From positions 1 to 14,775 of the forward strand of contig JBBSBK010000095.1 in assembly GCA_038251315.1 (NCBI GenBank): a DNA stretch of 14,775 nt, in the 5' to 3' direction. The stretch is from JBBKXP01 sp038251315 (GTDB lineage: Bacteria > Pseudomonadota > Alphaproteobacteria > Rhodobacterales > Rhodobacteraceae). The notes beneath the pieces were generated by a model, which ran no database searches, had not been told where the DNA came from, and worked only from the letters and a program-made list of their open reading frames with translations. How positions within the stretch are numbered: the stretch's first letter is position 1; each line of letters starts with the position of its first letter. Positions 1-5,565 of this stretch are shown in pieces. A program made the position numbers and the translations under genes.

Positions 1-103
1 AGGTTGATCCATCTTAGTGATCGGTGCGGAGCTGAGAATCGTTCTATTGTTGTTTCGCTATTTCACAGCTCAAAGCTTCGTCAGAGGATTGACGCGGTAG
101 TAA

Positions 104-1485
104 CGTTTTTTATCGGCTCCAACCCGCAGCTAAGGGCCTGAGGCGGAATAATCGATTCGGGATTTTGCGGCTGGACGCGTGGGAGGCGGTCTGATTCAGT
201 AGCTGGATGAGTTCGAGCGATCTGAATGATTGATAGAGCCGGGATCAAGGCGCGGTTCGAGACGCTCGCGCCGCATCTCGACGAGCGGGCCCGGCGGCTG
301 TTCGCAGCAACGGAGGCACATGCTGCCGGTCGCGGTGGAGTAGCAGCGGTATCAGAGGCGACGGGGGTCGCACGCAGTACGATCGGCCGCGGGCTCGCGG
401 ATTTACGGAGCACCGCGAGCCCAAAGCACCGCATACGTCGGCCGGGGGGAGGCCGCAGGCCAAAGGCAGAGACTGAACCCGGCCTTCTAGCCGCGCTGGA
501 AGAGCTCGTGCAATCGGCGACCCGCGGCGATCCCGAGGCGGCATTGCTTTGGGTGAGCCGAAGCCAGCGCCATCTTGCCAGGGCCTTGGCTGAACGTGGT
601 TTCATGGCCAGTCAGAAACTGGTTGGCCGCTTGCTGCGCAAGCTTGGCTTCAGCCTTCAGGCCAACCGGAAAACCTTGGAGGGAAGCGCGCATCCCGACC
701 GGGATGCCCAATTTGAGCACATCAATCGGAGGATCAAACAGTTCCAGGCTGCGGGGCAAGCGGCGATCTCGGTCGATACGAAAAAGAAGGAACTGGTCGG
801 CGACTTCAAGAATGGCGGGAGAGAACTCCGGCCCAAAGGCAACCCCGAGCCTGTGCGGGTACACGACTTCAAGATACCCGCGCGCGGCAAGGTCGCTCCT
901 TACGGTGTTTATGACATTACGGACAACTCAGGCTGGGTAAACGTTGGCATTGATCACGATACCGCAGCTTTCGCGGTCGAGAGCATCCGGCGTTGGTGGA
1001 ATGCGTTGGGAAAGGATCGCTATCCGGGCTCTGCTGGCCTGCTAATCACCGCCGATTGCGGTGGCAGCAACGGGGCTCGCGTTCGGCTATGGAAGCATGA
1101 GCTCCAGGGCTTCGCCAACGAAACCGGCTTAGCCATTACGGTTGCCCACCACCCGCCTGGGACCAGCAAATGGAACCGCATAGAGCACCGGCTTTTCGCA
1201 TTCATCACACAGAACTGGCGTGGCAAGCCGCTCGTCAGCCACGAGGTCATCGTCCAACTCATTGGAGCCACGAAGACGACCAGCGGGCTTGATGTGCAAT
1301 GCCACCTCGACGAGAACAGTTATCCCAAGGCCGTCAAGATCTCCGACGCGCAGATGAGTGCGATCAACATTGATCGTGATCCTTTCCACGGAGAATGGAA
1401 CTATACGATCTCGCCGAACCTACCCCCGTCCAATGACGGCCATGGAAAACGCAAGCGGCAATGATAGACGACCCTGGTAAAACCG
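104..1485 (+). mobile_element. ISAzo13-family insertion sequence, boundaries tentative
   Basis: The element is defined by the full-length ISAzo13-type transposase it carries. Possible terminal inverted repeats are the left end starting CGTTTTTTATCGG at 104 and the reverse complement of the stretch ending at 1485, which starts CGGTTTTACCAGG. They agree at about 10 of 16 positions once one T is gapped. This is weak, and I see no convincing flanking target duplication, so the ends may be off by tens of bases. These ends would leave about 120 bp of leader before the transposase and about 20 bp after it, a reasonable layout for a single-ORF insertion sequence. The left end also closes an open frame (1-141, +) that I could not assign. 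Confidence 0.45.
226..1464 (+). CDS. ISAzo13-family DDE transposase
   Basis: This 412-residue protein would catalyse cut-and-paste or copy-type movement of the surrounding insertion sequence. The N-terminal 60 residues look like a helix-turn-helix DNA-binding region (AVSEATGVARSTIGRGLADL, 41-60), followed by a basic linker (RRPGGGRRPK, 71-80). The RNase H-like catalytic core shows the family's SVDTKKKEL motif (first Asp, D184), LLITADCGGSNG (second Asp, D277) and SKWNRIEHRLF (Glu, E320), so the DDE triad appears intact. The C-terminal WNYTISP motif is also typical of ISAzo13 transposases. The frame is open throughout, so the element may still be active. The ATG at 226 gives a normal family length; no strong ribosome-binding site is visible. 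The family is recognised from motifs; the boundaries of the element are uncertain. Confidence 0.9.
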   Translation: MIDRAGIKARFETLAPHLDERARRLFAATEAHAAGRGGVAAVSEATGVARSTIGRGLADLRSTASPKHRIRRPGGGRRPKAETEPGLLAALEELVQSATRGDPEAALLWVSRSQRHLARALAERGFMASQKLVGRLLRKLGFSLQANRKTLEGSAHPDRDAQFEHINRRIKQFQAAGQAAISVDTKKKELVGDFKNGGRELRPKGNPEPVRVHDFKIPARGKVAPYGVYDITDNSGWVNVGIDHDTAAFAVESIRRWWNALGKDRYPGSAGLLITADCGGSNGARVRLWKHELQGFANETGLAITVAHHPPGTSKWNRIEHRLFAFITQNWRGKPLVSHEVIVQLIGATKTTSGLDVQCHLDENSYPKAVKISDAQMSAINIDRDPFHGEWNYTISPNLPPSNDGHGKRKRQ

Positions 1486-1598
1486 AACGACTTAAAGCGA
1501 AAACAGAAGCCTCGCTTCCATTGGAAACCAGGCTGTCGCCGAACCTCAAAAGAACTCTTGCGAAACAGTCGCCTGGGTCTGCGATTCCAGACAGGTGC

Positions 1599-1802
1599 AT
1601 GGTGACAGAAATCTTTTACATGGGAGATGAAGGTGGGATTGTTTGCCGTCTGGATATCGGCGGACCGGACACCAAAACCCCTTTCATCGTGTCCATAACT
1701 CATCTCATCTTCAACAGGCGATGCCCTGTATTCCGCCAAATCGAGGCCTATCAGCGGCATCGCGTCAAAAAACTTAAGCAGCAGAGCGGACGCGGTTACT
1801 GA
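1599..1802 (+). CDS. Small hypothetical protein, 67 aa
   Basis: I do not recognise a named family. The reading frame is open from an ATG at 1461 that overlaps the transposase stop (113 aa), but the proposed right end of the insertion sequence falls inside that upstream part. The portion from the ATG at 1599 reads like a compact soluble domain: MVTEIFYMGDEGGIVCRLDI, then a SITHLIFNRR segment, then a basic C-terminal helix QRHRVKKLKQQ. This resembles small conserved hypothetical proteins in alphaproteobacteria with a beta-strand body and a Lys/Arg-rich tail, but that is an impression and not a match. There is only a weak AGG three bases before the 1599 start. The 1461 start would give an ATGA overlap with the transposase. 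An alternative is that the frame is open by chance. Confidence 0.45.
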   Translation: MVTEIFYMGDEGGIVCRLDIGGPDTKTPFIVSITHLIFNRRCPVFRQIEAYQRHRVKKLKQQSGRGY

Positions 1803-1970
1803 CGCCCGCACGATCGCTGACTCATCCTATCCGAAGCAGTTATATTGCGTCAGGTCCTTAGATTTCGTAAGCCGCGTCTCATCGAGACCGATACCAAGAG
1901 TGCAGATAGGCAGCTTGTCATTTGGTGAAATTTTTGAACTGTGGCGATCTGTAGGTCTGAATGAGTCAAT

Positions 1971-2813
1971 ATGATGAGACGGCGACTAATCCTTTGCGAT
2001 GTCTTCACCTCGATCGCTTTGAAGGGCAATGGTCTGGCAGTTGTATTCGACTCGGATAGTTTATCGTCCTGTCAAATGCAGGCCTTTGCAGGATGGATCA
2101 ATCAGGCAGAGACGGGATTCCTCGGGTCACCGACCGATCGCGATGCCGACTACAAGGTGCGAATTTTCACACCGAACCGAGAGCTTTCTTTTGCCGGTCA
2201 TCCGACACTTGGTAGCTGCGCTGCATGGCTGATGTCCGGCGGGGTGCCGCAAAATGCCGGCCTGGTGCGCCAGGAATGCGGGATCGGGATCATCGAGATC
2301 GACGTCTCAGGTAAGGTTCCCGCATTTGTTGCACCAGCCACGAAAATCGGGGCGTTGCCGGAGGACCAGCTGTCTGACATTATCAAAAAACTGGGGATCG
2401 ACCGAACTGCGGTCCGTGCCAGCGCTCAACTTGATAACGGTCCGGTCTGGCAGGTTCTGGAACTTACGCTGGCTGTCGATGTGCTGGCGGTGGATGCTGA
2501 ACGTGTCAAAGGATTCAATGCGGCCATCGGTCTGATCGGCGCCCACCCGGAAGGATTGGATTGCCAATACGAAATCCGCATGTTGTCGTCTTCGGCCATT
2601 CGCAACGAAGACCCTATCACCGGATCGCTTATCGCTGCTTTGGGAAAATGGCTTGACGACGCTGGGCGCCTGCTTTCCCCCATCACGATCGCACAGGGCA
2701 CGACACTGGGGCGTGTCGGGCGGGCGTATATCTGTCCCGACCCTGACAGGGCTGGCCGCATCCTGATCGGCGGGCATACGCAGATTATCAGTGACGGAAC
2801 AGTGGAACTTTGA
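1971..2813 (+). CDS. PhzF-family isomerase/epimerase
   Basis: At 280 residues this has normal PhzF-family length. The family has two diaminopimelate-epimerase-like halves and carries out cofactor-free proton shifts or epimerisations in the cytoplasm; PhzF itself acts on trans-2,3-dihydro-3-hydroxyanthranilate. Visible motifs are DVFTSIALKGNGLAVV near the N-terminus, INQAETGF with the likely catalytic Glu (E47), ELSFAGHPTLGSC (71-83), and NEDPITGS in the second half with the conserved Asp (D214). No phenazine genes are nearby, so a role in phenazine synthesis is unlikely. Its convergent position 6 bp from the hydantoinase-type gene suggests it processes a metabolite of the same pathway, which is inference. 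The start could be either of the tandem ATGs at 1971 and 1974; no clear ribosome-binding site distinguishes them. Confidence 0.9.
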   Translation: MMRRRLILCDVFTSIALKGNGLAVVFDSDSLSSCQMQAFAGWINQAETGFLGSPTDRDADYKVRIFTPNRELSFAGHPTLGSCAAWLMSGGVPQNAGLVRQECGIGIIEIDVSGKVPAFVAPATKIGALPEDQLSDIIKKLGIDRTAVRASAQLDNGPVWQVLELTLAVDVLAVDAERVKGFNAAIGLIGAHPEGLDCQYEIRMLSSSAIRNEDPITGSLIAALGKWLDDAGRLLSPITIAQGTTLGRVGRAYICPDPDRAGRILIGGHTQIISDGTVEL

Positions 2814-2819
2814 CGCACA

Positions 2820-4235
2820 TCAATCGACGTTGCACATTGCTGGACTGACCGCCATTCGCACCCGAGCTCCGCGTCCGGGCTTTGCACTCAGCTTGCCGTC
2901 TGTGACGATTACCTCGCCGCGCGCAATGACGGTTTCCGGCCAACCGATCACGCTGTAACCCGCGAAAGGGTTGTAACCTGTGTTGTCATGCAGATCGTTT
3001 TCGCCATAGGTGACACGCGTTTCGGGGTTCCAGATCGCGATGTCGGCATCGGCGCCGGGCGTGATCTTGCCTTTTCCAGTCAAGCCAAAGATCGCGGCAG
3101 GCCCGGTGGAAGTCACTTCGACGAACTTTTCAATTCCCATTTTGCCTTGACTGACCATCGCGTTGAACATCAGGGGAAGGCGCACTTCCAGCCCAGGCAT
3201 CCCGTTGGCGATCTTGTTGAAAGGTGCATTGTTCCCATGCGCGAACTTGCCGGTGTCGTCCATCCGGTAGGGTGCGTGGTCGGACGACACGATCTGAAGA
3301 TCGCCTCGCGCCAGTGCGGCCCACAGCGCGTCTTGATCGTCCGTCGTTCGCTGCGGCGGGCTGCACATAAAGGCGGCACCCTGATTGCCGGGTTTGTCGA
3401 GGATATCGTCAGTCATGAACAGATAGTGCGGGCAGGTTTCGGCGCTGACCCTGACGCCACGCGCCCGTGCAACACGGACCAATTCGGCCCCTTCGCGAGT
3501 CGAGACGTGGAACAGCATGATCGGCTGGCCGGTGAATGCGCTGAATTGGCACATACGCCCCAGCGCCTCGATTTCGGCCTCGCGCGGATGCGACAGGGCG
3601 TGGTATTTCGGCGCAGTCTGTCCGGCGTCCAGCAGTTGTTTGGTGGCGTGGCGGATCAGGCCATCGTTTTCGGCATGAAAGCAGACCAGAGCGCCACCTT
3701 GTCGTGCCACGTCTAGGATGGCGAGGATTGACGTGTCATCCAACCGTACCTTGTCGTAGGTGGTGAAGATCTTGATCGAGCGGTGATCGTCCGCGATCAG
3801 CGCCGGGATGTCGTGGCTGAGGTTCTCGCCAGAAATGTCTGCAACGATCATGTGAAAGGCGTAGTCGATCAGTGCGCCGCGTTCGGCCAGCTTTGCATAG
3901 TCTGCAACCACATCACGGATGCGTTGACCGGGATGCTGCGCTGCGAAGGACACGACCGTCGTCGTGCCGCCAAAGGCAGCTGAGCGGGTCGCGCTTTCGA
4001 ACGTGTCGGCGTTCATTATTCCAGCGCCCGAAATCTGTTCGATATGGCAGTGGCTGTCGACGCCGCCCGGCAGGACAAAGCGCCCGGTCGCATCGATCTC
4101 CCGTTCGCCTTCAGGCAGTTTGCGTCCCAGCATCGCGACCTTGCCGTCCGTGATCGCGACATCCGCGACGAACTGTTCCGTTGCCGTGACGATTGTGCCG
4201 CCACGGATGACCAGGTCAGATGGGTCTGTCGACAT
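2820..4235 (-). CDS. Dihydropyrimidinase / D-hydantoinase-family amidohydrolase
   Basis: This 471-residue cytoplasmic metal-dependent hydrolase is expected to open a cyclic amide ring (dihydropyrimidine, hydantoin or related imide). It has the amidohydrolase TIM-barrel metal set: DSHCHIEQ (H62, H64), a candidate carboxylated lysine in RSIKIFTTYDK (K155) followed by Y160, CFHAEN (H187), LFHVST (H243) and SSDHAPY (D319). The N- and C-terminal segments form the usual small beta-sandwich (VIRGGTIVTAT; GEVIVTDGK). The lysine motif IFTTYDKVRLDD and the HIEQ after the HxH differ from classical hydantoinases, so the substrate may not be a standard hydantoin. A GGAG six bases upstream supports the ATG at 4235. 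The gene diverges from the GntR regulator and is probably controlled by it. Allantoinase or dihydroorotase function is less likely given the overall motif pattern. Confidence 0.9.
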   Translation of the reverse strand: MSTDPSDLVIRGGTIVTATEQFVADVAITDGKVAMLGRKLPEGEREIDATGRFVLPGGVDSHCHIEQISGAGIMNADTFESATRSAAFGGTTTVVSFAAQHPGQRIRDVVADYAKLAERGALIDYAFHMIVADISGENLSHDIPALIADDHRSIKIFTTYDKVRLDDTSILAILDVARQGGALVCFHAENDGLIRHATKQLLDAGQTAPKYHALSHPREAEIEALGRMCQFSAFTGQPIMLFHVSTREGAELVRVARARGVRVSAETCPHYLFMTDDILDKPGNQGAAFMCSPPQRTTDDQDALWAALARGDLQIVSSDHAPYRMDDTGKFAHGNNAPFNKIANGMPGLEVRLPLMFNAMVSQGKMGIEKFVEVTSTGPAAIFGLTGKGKITPGADADIAIWNPETRVTYGENDLHDNTGYNPFAGYSVIGWPETVIARGEVIVTDGKLSAKPGRGARVRMAVSPAMCNVD

Positions 4236-4279
4236 TTCTCACTCCGCTTGGCCAAGGTTCTTGCTTCCGCATACCAAGC

Positions 4280-4292
4280 GTATACTATCGGC
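4280..4292 (+). promoter_or_regulatory. Operator-like element GTATAC-N-ATCGGC, copy 1
   Basis: GTATACTATCGGC occurs here between the divergent hydantoinase and GntR genes, and a copy differing only at the seventh base lies at 5068-5080. Just upstream, ATAC (4271-4274) and GTAT (4280-4283) form an inverted repeat with a 5-bp spacer. FCD-type GntR regulators commonly bind short palindromes with GT...AC symmetry, so the adjacent regulator is the natural candidate. TATACT (4281-4286) could also serve as the -10 of the GntR gene, which would give autoregulation. Confidence 0.5.
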
Positions 4293-4309
4293 CAGATTGG
4301 GAAAGCCAA
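4282..4309 (-). promoter_or_regulatory. Candidate promoter for the hydantoinase gene
   Basis: Read on the minus strand there is TTGGCT (4304-4309), a 16-bp spacer and TAGTAT (4282-4287). The predicted start of transcription would lie roughly 35-40 bp before the ATG at 4235. The -10 hexamer overlaps the GTATAC operator-like element and the -35 lies in the loop of the inverted repeat at 4293-4324, so a bound regulator would block it. This comes from consensus matching only. Confidence 0.4.
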
Positions 4310-4324
4310 ATGGTTTCCGATCTG
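4293..4324. repeat. Imperfect inverted repeat / stem-loop in the divergent promoter region
   Basis: CAGATTGGGAAA (4293-4304) pairs with TTTCCGATCTG (4314-4324), and the intervening CCA and TGG extend the stem inward. This gives about 14 paired positions with one G-T wobble and two bulged bases. As DNA it is a palindrome-like protein site over the hydantoinase -35. As RNA it would sit at the very 5' end of a GntR transcript if TATACT at 4281 is its -10. Which role applies cannot be decided from sequence. Confidence 0.4.
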
Positions 4325-4341
4325 ACCTGTAGATCGCGCTG

Positions 4342-5019
4342 ATGGCGTCAAGTGGGGCCTGGATGAAGCAAGGCGAAAAGATCCCGCAAACTCTCGGCCA
4401 ATCGGCGCATGGACGGCTGCGCGAAATGATTCTCGGAGGAGAGCTTTCGGCCGGCACAAGGCTGCAGGAAAAGACATTTGCAGACTTCCTGGGCGTGTCG
4501 CGTACGCCGGTTCGGGAGGCGATTGCGCTATTGATCAGCGAAGGTCTGGTGACCCGATCGAGCGGCGGCGTTCCAACCGTTAACTCGATCTCCGTCACCG
4601 ATTTCATGGAGATTCTGCATGTCCGCCGATTGCTGGAATGCGAAACTGCAAGGCAGGCAGCAGGTGTCAATTCGCCGGTCGAACCGCTTCTTGCACTCCG
4701 AAAGCGCGTCGATTCATTTCTGACGGGTCCACGGCCCACCGCTGCGGACCATATGCGCTTGGACGATGACCTGCATATTCTTGTTGCCCAAATCGCCGGG
4801 TCGCGGCTGTTGACCGAGCTGATCCGGAATCTTCGCATCAAGACCCGCATGTTCGATCAGGGTTCGATCCCGGCCCGATTTGAACCAGGCTGCCACGAAC
4901 ACATCGAGCTGATCGATGCGATTCTCGCCCGTGAACCGGAGCGGGCGGAAAATGCGATGCGGATCCATATCACCAACGCCCGCGAAGCGATCATCAACCA
5001 TATCCACCGCCTGTTCTAG
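4342..5019 (+). CDS. GntR-family transcriptional regulator, FadR/FCD subfamily
   Basis: This 225-residue regulator has an N-terminal winged helix-turn-helix (about 15-80; VSRTPVREAIALL is the recognition-helix region, S53-A60) and a C-terminal all-helical FCD ligand-binding domain (about 85-220). The likely metal/ligand site of FCD domains is visible as D141 with H145 (DDDLHIL), H187 (CHEHIELI) and H209 (MRIHI). Such proteins usually repress catabolic genes until a pathway metabolite, often a carboxylate, binds. It lies divergent to the hydantoinase and just upstream of the transporter/enzyme operon, with repeated GTATAC elements on both sides. ATG 4342 lacks a Shine-Dalgarno sequence; ATG 4363 (residue 8) is preceded by GGGG and may be the real start, leaving the DNA-binding domain intact. 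The regulatory targets are inferred. Confidence 0.92.
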   Translation: MASSGAWMKQGEKIPQTLGQSAHGRLREMILGGELSAGTRLQEKTFADFLGVSRTPVREAIALLISEGLVTRSSGGVPTVNSISVTDFMEILHVRRLLECETARQAAGVNSPVEPLLALRKRVDSFLTGPRPTAADHMRLDDDLHILVAQIAGSRLLTELIRNLRIKTRMFDQGSIPARFEPGCHEHIELIDAILAREPERAENAMRIHITNAREAIINHIHRLF

Positions 5020-5042
5020 CCCCGCGCGCAGAGCGTCGGCAA

Positions 5043-5076
5043 ATGGTATTGACTCACCATGCGCACTGTATACCAT
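5043..5076. repeat. Inverted repeat ATGGTAT...ATACCAT upstream of the VOC gene
   Basis: ATGGTAT (5043-5049) and ATACCAT (5070-5076) are perfect 7-bp inverted repeats with a 20-bp spacer. The right arm overlaps the GTATAC element at 5068. The spacing of about two and a half helical turns is compatible with two regulator half-sites bracketing a promoter, though not diagnostic. TTGACT at 5049-5054 may contribute a -35. Confidence 0.4.
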
Positions 5077-5080
5077 CGGC
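5068..5080 (+). promoter_or_regulatory. Operator-like element GTATAC-N-ATCGGC, copy 2
   Basis: GTATACCATCGGC matches the element at 4280-4292 at 12 of 13 positions. The 29 bp upstream of each copy also align at about 16 positions, including a shared TTG 19 bp before GTATAC. This suggests two related promoter/operator units bound by the same factor. The element lies 30 bp before the preferred GTG start at 5110, so it would control the whole rightward operon. Confidence 0.5.
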
Positions 5081-5109
5081 ATTCACAGACAGATGCGGGG
5101 GGGCATGAC

Positions 5110-5508
5110 GTGACTGCACGCGACAAAAGACCCGATGACGGGATCGGCCTCGTGATCACGTTTCTCTATTACCGCGACCTTGCCGGTGCGATGGCGTTTT
5201 ACGAGCGGATCTTGGGGCTGGAGCAGGTCATCGATCAGGGCTGGTCAAAGATTTACCGCATCGCCGGCCGGGCGCACATCGGTCTCGTTGACGAGGCGCG
5301 CGGCATGCACAAATGGGCCGAGCACAAGACCGTGCAGGTCTGCATTCGGGTGCCGGATGTTGATGCCTGGTATGACTGGGCGCGGTCGCAGGACGTCAAC
5401 GGGCTGACGGTGCCGCGCGACGGCCACGAACTCGGCATCCGCGCTTTCGTCTTCAACGACCCGGAAGGCTATCAGATCGAAGTGCAATCGGTTTTGGCTT
5501 CTGCCTGA
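5110..5508 (+). CDS. VOC (glyoxalase/bleomycin-resistance fold) family protein
   Basis: A compact 132-residue protein with the paired beta-alpha-beta-beta-beta modules of the VOC superfamily: VITFLYYRDLAGAMAFYERI at the start of module one, and VQVCIRVPDVDAWYDWA then FVFNDPEGYQIEVQ in module two. E124 in the last motif is the usual final metal ligand and H56 may be another. The position that is His in glyoxalase I is not obviously His here, so metal binding is uncertain. I chose GTG at 5110, preceded by a GGGGGGG run. The upstream ATG at 5059 would place the operator-like element inside the gene and add a segment with no domain character. As the first gene of the transporter operon it may be an accessory lyase, isomerase or binding protein; the substrate is unknown. 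Confidence 0.8.
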   Translation: MTARDKRPDDGIGLVITFLYYRDLAGAMAFYERILGLEQVIDQGWSKIYRIAGRAHIGLVDEARGMHKWAEHKTVQVCIRVPDVDAWYDWARSQDVNGLTVPRDGHELGIRAFVFNDPEGYQIEVQSVLASA

Positions 5509-5524
5509 CCGGTCTGAAATGAGC

Positions 5525-5545
5525 TTGGGCGCAATTCTGCCCCAA
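5525..5545 (+). other. Small stem-loop between VOC and substrate-binding protein genes
   Basis: TTGGGC (5525-5530) pairs with GCCC plus AA after one bulged C (5539-5545), leaving an 8-nt loop. There is no following T-run, so it is not a classical terminator. It sits just before the strong ribosome-binding site of the substrate-binding protein gene and could mark a processing or attenuation point, or be incidental. Confidence 0.2.
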
Positions 5546-5553
5546 ACCCCAAC

Positions 5554-5559
5554 AAGGAG
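5554..5559 (+). promoter_or_regulatory. Strong ribosome-binding site fixing the substrate-binding protein start
   Basis: AAGGAG directly abuts an in-frame ATG at 5560, which leaves no spacing for that codon, and sits 6 bases before the ATG at 5566. The second ATG is therefore the likely initiator. This is the clearest Shine-Dalgarno sequence near the operon's start and fits the high expression usual for periplasmic binding proteins. Confidence 0.7.
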
Positions 5560-5565
5560 ATGAAA

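Noticed and set aside
1..141. Open frame on the + strand from the window edge, containing LIHLSDR, faintly like the IHHSDRG motif of IS3-type transposases
   Set aside because: The similarity stops after seven residues and the rest does not follow the IS3 pattern. It is too short to call a gene fragment; nothing else is seen in 1-103.
81..605. Minus-strand 174-aa reading frame opposite the transposase
   Set aside because: It is Arg/Ser/Ala-rich with no domain character and lies antisense to a clearly recognised transposase, so it is a shadow frame.
1876..1888. GTCTC-ATC-GAGAC hairpin before the PhzF gene
   Set aside because: Only 5 bp of stem, no T-run and no repeat of it elsewhere, so it may be chance.
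1971..2813. Phenazine biosynthesis locus suggested by PhzF
   Set aside because: No other phz genes are present; the PhzF superfamily is broad and the neighbours are amide-catabolism enzymes.
2814..2819. Bidirectional terminator between the convergent PhzF and hydantoinase genes
   Set aside because: Only 6 bp separate the stops and I find no strong hairpin with a T-run on either strand around them.
2988..3716. Plus-strand 242-aa reading frame inside the hydantoinase gene
   Set aside because: It is the complement of a conserved amidohydrolase whose metal motifs all fall in the minus-strand frame; no family motif appears here.
5059..5109. Upstream ATG extension of the VOC gene
   Set aside because: It would put the operator-like GTATAC element in coding sequence and adds residues before the fold; GTG 5110 has a better ribosome-binding site.
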